A stretch of 64,000 nucleotides of DNA from Pasteurellaceae bacterium Pebbles2. GTDB lineage: Bacteria > Pseudomonadota > Gammaproteobacteria > Enterobacterales > Pasteurellaceae. The position numbers and the translations under genes were made by a program. Within the stretch, counting starts at the first letter, position 1, and every line of letters begins with the position of its first letter. The notes beneath the pieces were generated by a model. That model was not told the origin of the DNA and did no database searches. It saw only the letters and a program-made list of their open reading frames with translations. Shown piece by piece: positions 16,418 through 25,542 of the stretch. Location of the stretch: NCBI GenBank assembly GCA_023101505.1, contig LVZA01000001.1, positions 1,178,001 to 1,242,000 on the forward strand, in the 5' to 3' direction.

Positions 16418-16448
16418 TAAAAAACCGCCTTACTTAACGTAAGACGGT
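16418..16448 (-). terminator. Intrinsic terminator after ppa
   Basis: Minus-strand stem ACCGTCTTAC / GTAAGGCGGT with one mismatch and a short loop, followed by a run of six T. It ends 14 bp before the loiP start codon. Confidence 0.8.
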
Positions 16449-16459
16449 CGTGATCGATC

Positions 16460-16987
16460 TTATTTTTTCGCACGCTCAAAAGAGTCTAAGATTTCTTGGC
16501 GAGCTTCGTTCACGTCGCCCCAGCCTTCTACTTTCACCCATTTGCCCGCTTCTAATGCTTTGTAGCTTTCGAAGAAGTGTTGGATTTGTGCTTTTAATAA
16601 CGCTGGTAAATCGCCCACGTCTTTGATGTGGTCGTATTCTTTAGAAAGTTTAGTGTGCGGAACGGCAACTACTTTCGCATCGCCGCCTGCTTCGTCGGTC
16701 ATTTTTAACACGCCCACTGGACGGCAGCGGATTACTGAACCTGGTTGTAACGGATACGGAGTTGGCACTAACACGTCAACTGGGTCGCCGTCTGAAGATA
16801 AAGTGTGGTTCACATAACCGTAGTTCGCAGGGTAGAACATCGCCGTTGACATAAAACGGTCAACAAATAATGTGCCAGTTTCTTTATCCACTTCATATTT
16901 GATTGGATCTGAATTCGCTGGAATTTCGATGACAACATAAATATCATCAGGTAATTCTTTACCTGCTGGTACGCTTTCTAAGCCCAT
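16460..16987 (-). CDS. ppa: Inorganic pyrophosphatase
   Basis: A 175-aa cytosolic family I pyrophosphatase, one residue shorter than E. coli Ppa, that hydrolyses pyrophosphate and pulls biosynthetic reactions forward. The metal-binding signature DGDPVDVLV is at about residues 66-74. [14 protein letters not shown] near 50-63 and [19 protein letters not shown] near 104-122 are the other active-site elements. It functions as a hexamer in relatives. AAGGAAGACC precedes the ATG. It has its own terminator. Confidence 0.97.
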   Translation of the reverse strand: MGLESVPAGKELPDDIYVVIEIPANSDPIKYEVDKETGTLFVDRFMSTAMFYPANYGYVNHTLSSDGDPVDVLVPTPYPLQPGSVIRCRPVGVLKMTDEAGGDAKVVAVPHTKLSKEYDHIKDVGDLPALLKAQIQHFFESYKALEAGKWVKVEGWGDVNEARQEILDSFERAKK

Positions 16988-17113
16988 TTTGGTCTTCCTT
17001 TTTGTTAATTAAGAGTGAATAATCGGCAAGATTATAGCGATATTTAGTTGGTTTTGCTAGAAACTGCGGTTAGAATATTGAAAATTTTTCAAACAAAATT
17101 AAAAGGAAAGCCA

Positions 17114-17875
17114 ATGCCGACATTAAGTGTTGCGATGATTGTGAAAAACGAGAGCCAAGATTTGGCACAATGTTTGGATAGCGTGAAAGATTGGGTTGAC
17201 GAAATTGTGATTTTAGACAGCGGCAGCACTGATAATACGGAAGAAATTGCCCGTGCTTATGGGGCGAAATTTTATGTCAACACCGACTGGCAAGGCTTTG
17301 GCAAGCAACGTCAACTGGCACAGCAATACGTAACCACTGATTATGTACTTTGGCTTGATGCCGATGAGCGAGTTACACAAGAATTGCGCCAATCTATTCA
17401 AACTGCGGTGCAAAAAAATGAAGAAAATGTGCTTTACAAAATCCCTCGTTTGAGCAGCGCATTTGGGCGAGAAATCCGCCATTCGGGTTGGTATCCAGGT
17501 TATGTGGTGCGTTTGTATCAAACCCATTTCGCAGGTTATGGTGATGAATTGGTACACGAATATGTGCATATTCCAGCGAATGGCACAGTGGAAAAATTAC
17601 ACGGCGATTTGAAGCATTTTACCTACAAAAATATTCATCATTATTTGATTAAATCTGCCAACTATGCGAATGCGTGGGCGGAACAACGCCAAGCGCAGGG
17701 CAAAACTGCTAGCCTATTTGATGGCGTAACCCACGGTTTAAGCTGTTTTGTGAAAATGTATTTTATCAAAGCGGGCTTTTTAGATGGTAAGCAAGGCTTT
17801 TTATTGGCGGTGTTGGCTTCTCATTACACCTTTGTGAAATATGCCGATCTTTGGGTACGCACAAAAACGCAATAA
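17114..17875 (+). CDS. lgtF: LgtF/WaaE-family lipooligosaccharide glucosyltransferase
   Basis: A 253-aa family 2 glycosyltransferase. [20 protein letters not shown] is the N-terminal nucleotide-binding segment, [10 protein letters not shown] follows, and WLDADERV near residue 80 contains the DXD-like metal motif. The [14 protein letters not shown] segment is typical of the WaaE/KdtX/LgtF group, which adds beta-glucose to heptose I of the LPS inner core. H. influenzae LgtF belongs to this group. The ATG at 17114 has AAAAGGA just upstream; a longer in-frame extension lacks family sequence. It ends at an uptake-sequence hairpin. Glucose specificity is inferred from family membership. Confidence 0.8.
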   Translation: MPTLSVAMIVKNESQDLAQCLDSVKDWVDEIVILDSGSTDNTEEIARAYGAKFYVNTDWQGFGKQRQLAQQYVTTDYVLWLDADERVTQELRQSIQTAVQKNEENVLYKIPRLSSAFGREIRHSGWYPGYVVRLYQTHFAGYGDELVHEYVHIPANGTVEKLHGDLKHFTYKNIHHYLIKSANYANAWAEQRQAQGKTASLFDGVTHGLSCFVKMYFIKAGFLDGKQGFLLAVLASHYTFVKYADLWVRTKTQ

Positions 17876-17905
17876 AGATCGTCAAAAACGAAAATTCCCT
17901 TTATA

Positions 17906-17955
17906 ATAACCGCACTTTTACCGCATAACAGGCAAAAAGTGCGGTTATTTTTTAC
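17906..17955 (+). terminator. Uptake-sequence terminator after lgtF
   Basis: ATAACCGCACTTTT (17906-17919) pairs with AAAAAGTGCGGTTAT (17934-17948), followed by a T-run. Confidence 0.85.
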
Positions 17956-17976
17956 TTAATTTTCAAGGATTATTCA

Positions 17977-19041
17977 ATGTCAACATTAAAAAACGACCGT
18001 TACTTGCGTGCATTATTGCGTGAGCCAGTGGATTGCACACCAGTGTGGCTAATGCGTCAAGCGGGGCGTTATTTGCCAGAATATAAAGCCACTCGTGCGC
18101 AGGCGGGCGATTTTATGTCCTTATGTCGTAATGCAGAATTGGCGTGCGAAGTAACCTTACAACCTTTACGCCGTTATGATTTAGATGCTGCAATTTTGTT
18201 TTCCGATATTTTAACCGTGCCTGATGCAATGGGCTTAGGTTTAAGTTTTGGTGCAGGCGAAGGGCCGAAATTTGCTCGCCCGATTGACAGCCTAAGTGCG
18301 GTGCAAAATTTGCCCATTCCCGATCCTGAAGTGGAATTACAATATGTAATGAATGCGGTGCGCACTATTCGCCGTGAACTCAAAGGCGACGTGCCGTTAA
18401 TCGGTTTTTCTGGTAGTCCGTGGACCTTAGCGACTTATATGGTCGAGGGCGGTTCAAGCAAAGCCTTTACCAAAATTAAAAAAATGATGTACGCCGAGCC
18501 GCAAACCCTGCATTTATTACTCGATAAAGTGGCTGAAGCGGTGATTTTATACTTGAACGCACAAATCAAAGCAGGCGCACAATCGGTGATGATTTTTGAC
18601 ACTTGGGGCGGCGTGTTGGCTCATCGTGATTATCTTGATTTTTCGCTGCAATATATGCACAAAATCGTCGATGGCTTGATCCGTGAAAATGACGGACGCA
18701 AAGTGCCAGTAACGCTATTCACCAAAGGCGGTGGCTTGTGGCTGGAACAGATTGCCAATACAGGTTGCGATGCGGTGGGCTTAGACTGGACGGTCAACCT
18801 TGCGGACGCCAAAGCGCAAGTGGGGCATAAAGTGGCGTTGCAAGGCAATATGGATCCGAGCGTGTTATACGCCTCGCCTGAGCGCATTGAGCAAGAAGTG
18901 CGGTCAATTTTAAGCGATTTTGGCACAGGCTCAGGACACGTTTTCAACCTCGGACACGGCATTCATCAAGATGTGCCAGTGGAAAGCCCGAAAGCCTTTG
19001 TGGACGCAATTCACCACTATTCTGCGCCTTATCATAAATAA
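17977..19041 (+). CDS. hemE: Uroporphyrinogen decarboxylase
   Basis: A 354-aa cytosolic enzyme converting uroporphyrinogen III to coproporphyrinogen III in haem synthesis. N-terminal signature [15 protein letters not shown] (about residues 22-36) and the second signature [17 protein letters not shown] near 144-160 are complete, as is the C-terminal [11 protein letters not shown]. Length equals that of E. coli HemE. AAGGA stands before the ATG. It is followed 15 bp later by yjaG, then hupA, the same block as the hemE-yjaG-hupA region in enterobacteria. Confidence 0.97.
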   Translation: MSTLKNDRYLRALLREPVDCTPVWLMRQAGRYLPEYKATRAQAGDFMSLCRNAELACEVTLQPLRRYDLDAAILFSDILTVPDAMGLGLSFGAGEGPKFARPIDSLSAVQNLPIPDPEVELQYVMNAVRTIRRELKGDVPLIGFSGSPWTLATYMVEGGSSKAFTKIKKMMYAEPQTLHLLLDKVAEAVILYLNAQIKAGAQSVMIFDTWGGVLAHRDYLDFSLQYMHKIVDGLIRENDGRKVPVTLFTKGGGLWLEQIANTGCDAVGLDWTVNLADAKAQVGHKVALQGNMDPSVLYASPERIEQEVRSILSDFGTGSGHVFNLGHGIHQDVPVESPKAFVDAIHHYSAPYHK

Positions 19042-19056
19042 ATTTAAGGAAATGCT

Positions 19057-19647
19057 ATGCGTAACCCGATTCATAAGCGGCTAGAAAAATTTGAAACTTG
19101 GCAAAACATCACCTTTATGGCGTGTTTATGCGAGCGAATGTTGCCAAATTTTCAGTTATTTTGCCAAGTGGCAGAGCAGCCAGAGCACGCTAAAACTTAC
19201 CAAAATATTCTCAATTTAGTGTGGGAATATTTAACCGTGAAAGGGGCGAAAATTAATTTTGAAAACCAGTTAGAAAAATTGGAAGAAATTATCCCCGATG
19301 TAAACGAGTATGACTTTTTTGGCGTTGTGCCAGCTCTTGATGCGTGCGAAGCATTATCTGAATTATTGCACGCCATTATTGCAGGCGAAACTTTAGAGCA
19401 AGCGATTAAATTAAGCCAAATTTCAATGCAAACGGTCGCCACTTTGCTGGAAACACAACAGGATTGCGAATTATCGGAAGCGGAATTAAAAAGTGCGGTG
19501 GAAATTCAAGAAGAATTAGACGTGCAATGGCAGATCTACCGCACCCTCAATGAGTGTGAAGAACGAGAGATTGAGCTGATTTTTGATCTCAAAAATGAGC
19601 TAAGAGAGGCAGGAATATCCAATATTGGTATAAAATTTAACCAATAA
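19057..19647 (+). CDS. yjaG: YjaG family protein (DUF416)
   Basis: A 196-aa soluble protein of the YjaG/DUF416 family, of unknown function. It has the expected length, an N-terminal WQNITFMACLCERMLPNF segment and an acidic helical body (DVNEYDFFGVVPALDACEALSELLHAI). There is no signal peptide or membrane helix. It sits 15 bp after hemE with AAGGAAATGCT in front, so it is probably co-transcribed with hemE, and lies upstream of hupA as in E. coli. It contains one uptake sequence (about 19491). Confidence 0.88.
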   Translation: MRNPIHKRLEKFETWQNITFMACLCERMLPNFQLFCQVAEQPEHAKTYQNILNLVWEYLTVKGAKINFENQLEKLEEIIPDVNEYDFFGVVPALDACEALSELLHAIIAGETLEQAIKLSQISMQTVATLLETQQDCELSEAELKSAVEIQEELDVQWQIYRTLNECEEREIELIFDLKNELREAGISNIGIKFNQ

Positions 19648-19803
19648 AACGAAATTTTTAACAATTTTTGAAAATAATTCTTTTATTTCTCGCAAACTTA
19701 GCTTAATCTGTACGTACTGTATTCAACAGTCGATAAAATCTTGGTAGCGCCAACTGGCTTACCTAATAAAACGTTTAATAGAAACATAACAAAGGTATTC
19801 AAT

Positions 19804-20079
19804 ATGAACAAAACGGATTTAATTGATGCAATTGCAACTTCAGCGAATTTAACCAAGAAAGATGCAAAAGCAGCATTAGAAGCAACTTTAAATGCGATCT
19901 CTGCAAGTTTAAAAGCTGGTGATCCAGTACAATTAATTGGTTTTGGTACATTCAAAGTCAACGCACGTAAAGCGCGTATCGGCCGTAACCCACAAACTGG
20001 TGCAGAAATCAAAATCGCTGCATCAAAAGTTCCAGCTTTCGTTGCTGGTAAAGCATTAAAAGATGAAGTAAACGCATAA
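19804..20079 (+). CDS. hupA: DNA-binding protein HU-alpha
   Basis: A 91-aa nucleoid protein that bends and compacts DNA as a dimer. The HU/IHF signature [21 protein letters not shown] begins near residue 46 and includes the Arg-rich, Pro-tipped arm that enters the minor groove. [11 protein letters not shown] at 19804 is the normal HU start; AAAGG lies upstream. The final lysine-rich helix ([11 protein letters not shown]) is typical. A GC-rich terminator follows. It could equally be called hupB-like, but synteny with hemE and yjaG supports hupA. Confidence 0.95.
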   Translation: MNKTDLIDAIATSANLTKKDAKAALEATLNAISASLKAGDPVQLIGFGTFKVNARKARIGRNPQTGAEIKIAASKVPAFVAGKALKDEVNA

Positions 20080-20102
20080 TTCATTTTTTTATTTTTTTCG
20101 GG

Positions 20103-20126
20103 AACCCTGCTTTGGCAGGGTTTTTT
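20103..20126 (+). terminator. Intrinsic terminator after hupA
   Basis: AACCCTGC-TTTG-GCAGGGTT followed by TTTT. Confidence 0.9.
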
Positions 20127-20159
20127 ATTGGATTTTTTTCTGATTTTCATAAATTTTTA

Positions 20160-20187
20160 TTTACATCATAAAATTTCCCTATATAAT
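20160..20187 (+). promoter_or_regulatory. Promoter of the DeoR-family regulator gene
   Basis: -35 TTTACA (20160-20165), 16-bp spacer, -10 TATAAT (20182-20187). The start codon follows 33 bp later. Confidence 0.75.
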
Positions 20188-20231
20188 TTCGTTTCGAAAT
20201 AAGTTACGGAAGATTATCTAATGAAACGAAA
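20187..20231. promoter_or_regulatory. Candidate DeoR-family autoregulatory operator
   Basis: TTTCGTTTC (20187-20195) and its exact inverse GAAACGAAA (20223-20231) flank the transcription start and the start codon. AgaR/DeoR-type repressors bind TTTCGTTTC-like elements, so this pair fits self-repression by the protein encoded just downstream. Confidence 0.55.
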
Positions 20232-20997
20232 CATCAACCCACGCAATACTCAACAACGTCGCCAGCATATTATGCAAATTTTGCAAAGCCAAGGCGAGGT
20301 GAGTGTAGAGCAGTTGGTGCAGTTGTTTGAAACCTCTGAAGTTACCATTCGTAAAGATCTTACCGCATTAGAAAACAACGGTTTTTTATTGCGTCGCTAC
20401 GGCGGAGCGGTGTTAATGCCGCAAGATTTGCTGGAGCAAGATCAAGACGAACATCTTTCGCAACAAAAGTTAGCCATTGCCAAAGCCGCTGCGGAACGTA
20501 TTTTGGATCACAATCGAATTATTGTGGATAGTGGCAGTACGACGGCGGCGTTAATCAAACAGCTAGACGGCAAACAGGGCTTGGTAGTGATGACCAATTC
20601 GTTATCGGTCGCCACTCAATTACGAGCCTTAGAAAATGAGCCAACCTTGCTAATGACAGGTGGCACTTGGGATACGCATTCGGAATCCTTTCAAGGCAAA
20701 GTCGCTGAGCAAGTGTTACGTTCTTATAATTTCGACCAGCTTTTTATCGGTGCAGATGGCATTGATTTAGAGCGTGGCACGACCACATTTAACGAGCTGA
20801 TCGGTTTAAGCCAAGTAATGGCGGAAGTCAGCCGTGAAGTGATTGTAATGGTGGAAAGCCAAAAAATCGGCAGACGTATGCCAAATTTAGAATTAACTTG
20901 GGCGCAAATTGATGTGTTGATTACCGATAATCAACTTGCGGAACAAGACAGAGTTTTTATTGAAAACCTTGGGGTCAAGGTTGTCATTGCGAATTAA
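20221..20997 (+). CDS. DeoR/GlpR-family transcriptional regulator
   Basis: A 258-aa repressor. The N-terminal winged helix-turn-helix (RRQHIMQILQSQGEVSVEQLVQLFETSEVTIRKDL) at about residues 13-47 and the following LLRRYGGAV are the DeoR signature. The C-terminal sugar-phosphate-binding domain has IIVDSGSTTAALI, VMTNSLSVA and LMTGGTW. The effector is likely a phosphosugar. It sits 56 bp upstream of glmS in the same direction; in several gamma-proteobacteria a DeoR-family protein next to glmS controls amino-sugar synthesis, so glmS is the obvious target candidate. An inverted TTTCGTTTC pair around its start suggests autoregulation. Confidence 0.85.
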   Translation: MKRNINPRNTQQRRQHIMQILQSQGEVSVEQLVQLFETSEVTIRKDLTALENNGFLLRRYGGAVLMPQDLLEQDQDEHLSQQKLAIAKAAAERILDHNRIIVDSGSTTAALIKQLDGKQGLVVMTNSLSVATQLRALENEPTLLMTGGTWDTHSESFQGKVAEQVLRSYNFDQLFIGADGIDLERGTTTFNELIGLSQVMAEVSREVIVMVESQKIGRRMPNLELTWAQIDVLITDNQLAEQDRVFIENLGVKVVIAN

Positions 20998-21053
20998 ATG
21001 CCGTCAAAGTGCGGTGTAAAAAATAACATTTTTTAATTAAAGGAAAACAAAGT

Positions 21054-22886
21054 ATGTGTGGAATTGTTGGTGCAGTAGCACAACGTGATGTAGCTGAAAT
21101 CTTAGTCGATGGCTTACACCGCTTAGAATATCGTGGTTATGACTCTGCAGGCGTTGCGGTGTTAGGTGCAGATAAAAAAATGCACATTGTCCGCCGTGTC
21201 GGCAAAGTGAAAGAGTTAGACGATGCATTAGCTGTTTCGCCATTATTGGGCGGAACAGGGATCGCGCACACTCGCTGGGCAACTCACGGCGAGCCATCTG
21301 AAACTAACGCACACCCGCACCGCAGCGGTAAAATTGCTGTGGTTCACAACGGTATCATCGAAAACTACGAAGAATTAAAAGTTGTGTTACAACAACGTGG
21401 CTATGTGTTCCAATCACAAACTGACACCGAAGTTATCGCACACTTAGTGGAATGGGAATTCCGCAGCGCAAAAACCTTGCGTGAAGCAGTGCAAAAAACC
21501 GTGGTTCAACTTCGTGGTGCATACGGCACTGTGGTAATGAACGAAGAAGATCCAGAGCGTTTAGTGGTGGCTCGTTCAGGCTCACCATTAGTGATCGGCT
21601 ACGGCGTAGGCGAAAACTTCTTAGCCTCTGACCCATTAGCATTATTAAGCGTAACTCGTCGCTTTGCCTATTTAGAAGAGGGCGACGTGGCAGAAATTAC
21701 TCGTCGTGAAGTGAGTATTTTCGACCGCACAGGCAACGCCGTAGAACGTGAAATTCACGAAGGCAATTTTGAAGCAGACGCGGCAGACAAAGGTCAATAT
21801 CGCCACTATATGCAAAAAGAAATTTTTGAACAGCCAGTGGCGATTATGAACACCTTAGATGGTCGTATCAAAGATGGCAAAGTGGATATTTCTGCGATTG
21901 CACCAAATGCCGCTGAAATTTTATCGAAAGTAGAACACGTGCAAATTGTGGCGTGCGGAACGTCATACAACGCAGGTATGGTGGCTCGTTATTGGTTTGA
22001 AGCTATCGCTGGCGTAAGCTGCGACGTGGAAATCGCATCAGAATTCCGCTATCGCAAATTCGTAACTCGCCCGAACAGCTTGTTGATCACCCTTTCACAA
22101 TCAGGCGAAACTGCAGATACTTTAGCCGCACTTCGTTTAGCCAAAGAAAGCGGTTATATGTCAGCAATGACCGTGTGTAACGTAGCAAGCTCGTCATTAG
22201 TGCGTGAATCAGATTTCGCCTTTATGACTAAAGCGGGCGTGGAAATCGGCGTGGCATCAACCAAAGCATTCACCACCCAATTAACTTGTTTATTATTATT
22301 AAACGTGGCAATCGGTCGCTTAAAAGGCACGGTGAGCGAAGAACAAGAACACCACATCGTGCAGGCATTACAACGCTTGCCAGCACAAATTGAAAGCGCG
22401 TTAGTGTTCGACAAACAAATCGAAAAATTATCAGAAGATTTCGCCGACAAACACCACACCTTATTCTTAGGTCGTGGCGAATATTACCCAATCGCAATGG
22501 AATCTGCGTTGAAATTGAAAGAAATTTCATACATTCACGCCGAAGCCTACGCAGCAGGTGAATTAAAACACGGGCCATTAGCCTTAATCGACAGCGAAAT
22601 GCCAGTGGTTGTGGTTGCGCCTGAAAACGATTTGTTAGAAAAAGTGAAATCAAACATCGAAGAAGTGCGTGCTCGGGGCGGCTTGCTTTATGTATTCGCT
22701 GACCACGACGCAGGTTTTGAAGAAGCGACAGGTTTCAAAACTATCGTATTACCGAAAGTCGATGAAATCACCGCACCAATCTTCTACACCGTGCCGTTAC
22801 AATTACTTTCATACCACATCGCCCTAATTAAAGGCACGGATGTGGATCAACCACGTAACCTTGCGAAAGCGGTAACGGTGGAATAA
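21054..22886 (+). CDS. glmS: Glutamine-fructose-6-phosphate aminotransferase (isomerising)
   Basis: A 610-aa enzyme making glucosamine-6-phosphate, the first committed step to UDP-GlcNAc for peptidoglycan and lipid A. The mature N-terminal nucleophile Cys2 follows Met ([12 protein letters not shown]). The glutaminase domain includes [16 protein letters not shown] (about residues 74-89). Two SIS domains follow: [11 protein letters not shown] and [13 protein letters not shown] near 303-360, and a second near 460-600 with the C-terminal LAKAVTVE. Length equals E. coli GlmS. It is followed by a terminator built from the variant uptake-like sequence AACTGCGGT. Confidence 0.97.
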   Translation: MCGIVGAVAQRDVAEILVDGLHRLEYRGYDSAGVAVLGADKKMHIVRRVGKVKELDDALAVSPLLGGTGIAHTRWATHGEPSETNAHPHRSGKIAVVHNGIIENYEELKVVLQQRGYVFQSQTDTEVIAHLVEWEFRSAKTLREAVQKTVVQLRGAYGTVVMNEEDPERLVVARSGSPLVIGYGVGENFLASDPLALLSVTRRFAYLEEGDVAEITRREVSIFDRTGNAVEREIHEGNFEADAADKGQYRHYMQKEIFEQPVAIMNTLDGRIKDGKVDISAIAPNAAEILSKVEHVQIVACGTSYNAGMVARYWFEAIAGVSCDVEIASEFRYRKFVTRPNSLLITLSQSGETADTLAALRLAKESGYMSAMTVCNVASSSLVRESDFAFMTKAGVEIGVASTKAFTTQLTCLLLLNVAIGRLKGTVSEEQEHHIVQALQRLPAQIESALVFDKQIEKLSEDFADKHHTLFLGRGEYYPIAMESALKLKEISYIHAEAYAAGELKHGPLALIDSEMPVVVVAPENDLLEKVKSNIEEVRARGGLLYVFADHDAGFEEATGFKTIVLPKVDEITAPIFYTVPLQLLSYHIALIKGTDVDQPRNLAKAVTVE

Positions 22887-22907
22887 TCGTTAAAATGACC
22901 TAAATTT

Positions 22908-22952
22908 ACACCGCAGTTTTCCCATTGGGACATAAAACTGCGGTGTTTTTTT
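22908..22952 (+). terminator. Terminator made of a variant uptake-sequence pair
   Basis: ACACCGCAGTTTT (22908-22920) and AAAACTGCGGTGT (22933-22945) followed by a T-run. Both arms carry AACTGCGGT rather than AAGTGCGGT, so the change is compensated in the stem. Confidence 0.85.
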
Positions 22953-22965
22953 CGTGAGTTTTTGG

Positions 22966-24000
22966 CTAATTCTGCGCCAAAAAGGCGGAAAGTTCATCAA
23001 TACTACGTTGGAGCGACGGCACGGTTCTTTGGGTTTCTCGTTGCCAAAGTTTTAAAGCAGACAAATGTTCTTGTGTGCAAATGTGGCGAGCTTTTTCTCG
23101 TTCTTCGGGGGATAAACGCTGAAAATAATACTCAAAGGCGTGTTCCATTATGGTGAGTGCCACTGCCATCACCAGCATTTGGCGGGGTTCATCGGCAATA
23201 CGAGCGGCACGTTGCGCAAGATAATCGCTGGTGTTTAACACCGCTTTTAAACTTGCCGCCGTGAAGTGGCTGACTGCACTATTTGAGCGAATAATGTAAT
23301 GATATAAAATTCGATTAATTTCAAGCAGTTGTGTGTCGGCTGATGCCAAATAACATTCCACCACAAAAATTGAATCTTCGCCCAAAGTATAACCCACAGG
23401 AAAACGCAAATGGTGTTGGTTTAAAAAGCGTCGGCGATAAAAGTAAGTGGTAAATTCAGGGGTAAAAATGGATTGCACCAAATCTTTAAAATAGCCCGAT
23501 GCATTTACCAATCGGCTCACGGTTTTTTGATATGCACCTTTGTTGAGATGATACTCCGCCAATTTGGCTTTCATATATTCTGAGCCTAGCCCGATAACTT
23601 GCCCAAATTGATTACTGCCAACCAGAAAACCTTTCACTAAATCCGCAGCAGCAGCGTCTTTAAGAAAAGAACTGGCTTCATTGAAAGCGATTTCATCATC
23701 ACCATCAACAAAGAAAATCCACTCGCCACAAGCCGCTTCAATCCCGTTGTTACGAGCCACCGAAACGCCTTGATTAGGCTGGTTGATAATACGAATGATC
23801 TCAGGGTGCTTAGCTTGATATTCCTGCATAATCGCAAGCGAGTTGTCGGTTGAACCGTCATTAATCAAAATAATTTCCTTACGATCCCGCACCGCCAGCA
23901 AGCTATTCAAACAGTTCGCCAAATAAGGCACATCGTTATAAACTGGCACAACAAAAGAAATTAAAATATCCGCCGCTTGCACACTATTGTTGTTCATCAT
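22966..24000 (-). CDS. Glycosyltransferase family 2
   Basis: A 344-aa GT-A transferase. ISFVVPVYNDVPYLANCLNSLL is the classic N-terminal segment, followed by IILINDGSTDNS and FFVDGDDEI, the DXD metal motif at about residue 100. The C-terminal part (YFYRRRFLNQHHLRFPVGYTLGEDSIF) resembles capsule and LPS side-chain transferases with the ED catalytic pair. Probably acts at the inner face of the membrane on a surface polysaccharide; donor and acceptor are not deducible. Two adjacent ATG codons (24000 and 23997) have AGGTG upstream. It stands alone between glmS and the HxlR gene. Confidence 0.8.
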   Translation of the reverse strand: MMNNNSVQAADILISFVVPVYNDVPYLANCLNSLLAVRDRKEIILINDGSTDNSLAIMQEYQAKHPEIIRIINQPNQGVSVARNNGIEAACGEWIFFVDGDDEIAFNEASSFLKDAAAADLVKGFLVGSNQFGQVIGLGSEYMKAKLAEYHLNKGAYQKTVSRLVNASGYFKDLVQSIFTPEFTTYFYRRRFLNQHHLRFPVGYTLGEDSIFVVECYLASADTQLLEINRILYHYIIRSNSAVSHFTAASLKAVLNTSDYLAQRAARIADEPRQMLVMAVALTIMEHAFEYYFQRLSPEEREKARHICTQEHLSALKLWQRETQRTVPSLQRSIDELSAFLAQN

Positions 24001-24133
24001 CACACCTAAATTAGAAAATTCACTGGCATTATAGCAAAAAAACACCAACGTAAAAGATATTTGGGCTGAGGGAAAATATAAGAAAAACCCACCGCAGTTT
24101 GTGGTGGGGAATGGAAGTGCGGTACTTTTTTAA

Positions 24134-24490
24134 TTATTTTTGTTGAGCTTTTAAAATCCCAATTAAATTATTTTCTAGCCAGTCAACTAATTCAAACATT
24201 TTTTGAGAGGCTGCTGCGCCGAAGTGGGTTAGGCTGTATTCAACGTGCGGTGGGACGGTGTGATAGGATTTGCGAATGACCATTCCGTCGGCTTCAAGTT
24301 GTTGTAAGGTTTGTGTGAGCATTCGTTCGCTTACGCCGTCAATGGTGCGTTTTAATTCGCTAAAACGCTTTGTGCCAGTGTGTAGGGCGACTAATACCAA
24401 TACGCCCCAGCGACTGGTGAGATGTTGCAAAATGGCTCTTGAGGGGCAGGCGGCGGTAAATACATCGCCTCTATCAAATATTTTTTCCAT
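24134..24490 (-). CDS. HxlR-family regulator (YtfH/QorR-like)
   Basis: A 118-aa winged helix-turn-helix protein. CPSRAILQHLTSRWGVLVLVAL (Cys15 onward) is the HxlR signature, followed by KRFSELKRTIDGVSERMLTQTLQQLEADGM, the recognition helix region, and the wing PPHVEYSLT. The N-terminal Cys15 is the kind of residue that senses oxidants, quinones or electrophiles in related QorR and YodB. It is divergent from the quinone-oxidoreductase gene, with an inverted repeat between them, the same arrangement as ytfH-qorB in E. coli. Confidence 0.87.
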   Translation of the reverse strand: MEKIFDRGDVFTAACPSRAILQHLTSRWGVLVLVALHTGTKRFSELKRTIDGVSERMLTQTLQQLEADGMVIRKSYHTVPPHVEYSLTHFGAAASQKMFELVDWLENNLIGILKAQQK

Positions 24491-24541
24491 TTTTATACCT
24501 TAAAAATCAAATTGTTATCAAAAAAATGAAAATTATTTTCA

Positions 24542-24577
24542 TACTTACATTTCTGTAAGTACTTCCAAAAAGTAAGT
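24542..24577. promoter_or_regulatory. Inverted-repeat operator between the HxlR gene and qorB
   Basis: TACTTAC-ATTTCT-GTAAGTA (24542-24561) is a perfect 7-bp inverted repeat. A second half-site AGTAAGT at 24571-24577 pairs with the overlapping ACTT to make a looser copy. Its position between divergent genes fits HxlR binding. Confidence 0.65.
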
Positions 24578-24647
24578 TAGTGGGTATTATAGAGAACATT
24601 CAGCCTATCGGCAAATTATTCATTCATTTATTTAACGAGGAGATTTT

Positions 24648-25487
24648 ATGAAAACTATCGCAATTACTGGTGCAACAGGGCAATTTGGGGCGATTGCCTT
24701 AACGCTTTTACAGGCAAAGCAAGCGAATGTTGTCGCTTTGGCTCGTAACCCAGCCAAACTGTCGGGCGTGCAAGCAAGAGCGTTTGATTATGACAAAACC
24801 GATGGTCAGATCGAGGCGTTAAAAGGAATTAATACGCTGATTTTAGTGTCGAGTAGTGAGGTGGGGCAGCGTGTGGTTCAGCATCAAAATGTGATTAATG
24901 CTGCTAAACAAGCTGGCGTACAGCATATTATTTATACCAGTTTACTGGGTGCAGACAAAGAAAATGCCGTGAGAGCGTTGGCAGGTGAACATCTTGCCAC
25001 TGAGCAGGCATTAAAGGCATCAGGCGTGAATTACACCATTCTTCGTAATGGCTGGTACAGCGAAAATTACACCGCAGCCATTCCTGCTGCTTTGGCAAAT
25101 GGGGCATTTTATGGTTCAGCTCAAGCGGGAAAAATCAGTTCTGCTGTGCGTGCGGATTTTGCAGAAGCGACGGTCAATGTGGCGCTTGGTGAGGGGCACG
25201 AAAACCGTACTTACGAGTTGGCTGGCGATGAAAGCTATACTTTAGCAGATTTAGCGGCAGAAATTTCTCGCCAAACAGGTAAAGATATTCCGTATATTGA
25301 TATTCCTGTGGCAGATTACGCCGCAGCCCTTGTGCAAGCAGGCTTGCCAGAGGGTTTAGCAACATTTCTTGCACAATGTGATGAAGATGCGTCGAAAGGG
25401 GCATTGTTTTCAACCAGTCAAGATTTAACGCATTTATTAGGTCGTCCGACTGTTCGTTTAGCTGATGCGGTAAAATCAGTATTGTAA
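24648..25487 (+). CDS. qorB: NAD(P)H:quinone oxidoreductase 2-like protein (NmrA/QorB family)
   Basis: A 279-aa Rossmann-fold protein of the atypical short-chain dehydrogenase NmrA/QOR2 group, close to E. coli QorB (286 aa). ITGATGQFG at residues 5-13 binds NAD(P)H. GVQHIIYTSLLGAD and LRNGWYSENY (about 126-135) line the catalytic cleft, and GDESYTLADLAAEISRQTGK is the family C-terminal segment. It probably reduces quinones in the cytoplasm. AACGAGGAG gives a strong ribosome binding site. Regulation by the divergent HxlR protein is likely from the shared operator. Confidence 0.87.
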   Translation: MKTIAITGATGQFGAIALTLLQAKQANVVALARNPAKLSGVQARAFDYDKTDGQIEALKGINTLILVSSSEVGQRVVQHQNVINAAKQAGVQHIIYTSLLGADKENAVRALAGEHLATEQALKASGVNYTILRNGWYSENYTAAIPAALANGAFYGSAQAGKISSAVRADFAEATVNVALGEGHENRTYELAGDESYTLADLAAEISRQTGKDIPYIDIPVADYAAALVQAGLPEGLATFLAQCDEDASKGALFSTSQDLTHLLGRPTVRLADAVKSVL

Positions 25488-25502
25488 ACGATTTAACATT
25501 GG

Positions 25503-25540
25503 AAATGGCATCGAATATTAACAATTCAGATGCCATTTTT
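25503..25540. terminator. Bidirectional terminator between qorB and the GNAT gene
   Basis: AAATGGCATC (25503-25512) pairs with GATGCCATTT (25529-25538), then a T-run. It serves the convergent neighbours. Confidence 0.8.
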
Positions 25541-25542
25541 AT

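Noticed and set aside
22270-22653. Minus-strand frames inside glmS and other core genes
   Set aside because: Shadow frames in strongly coding DNA, with no domain, start signal or conservation.
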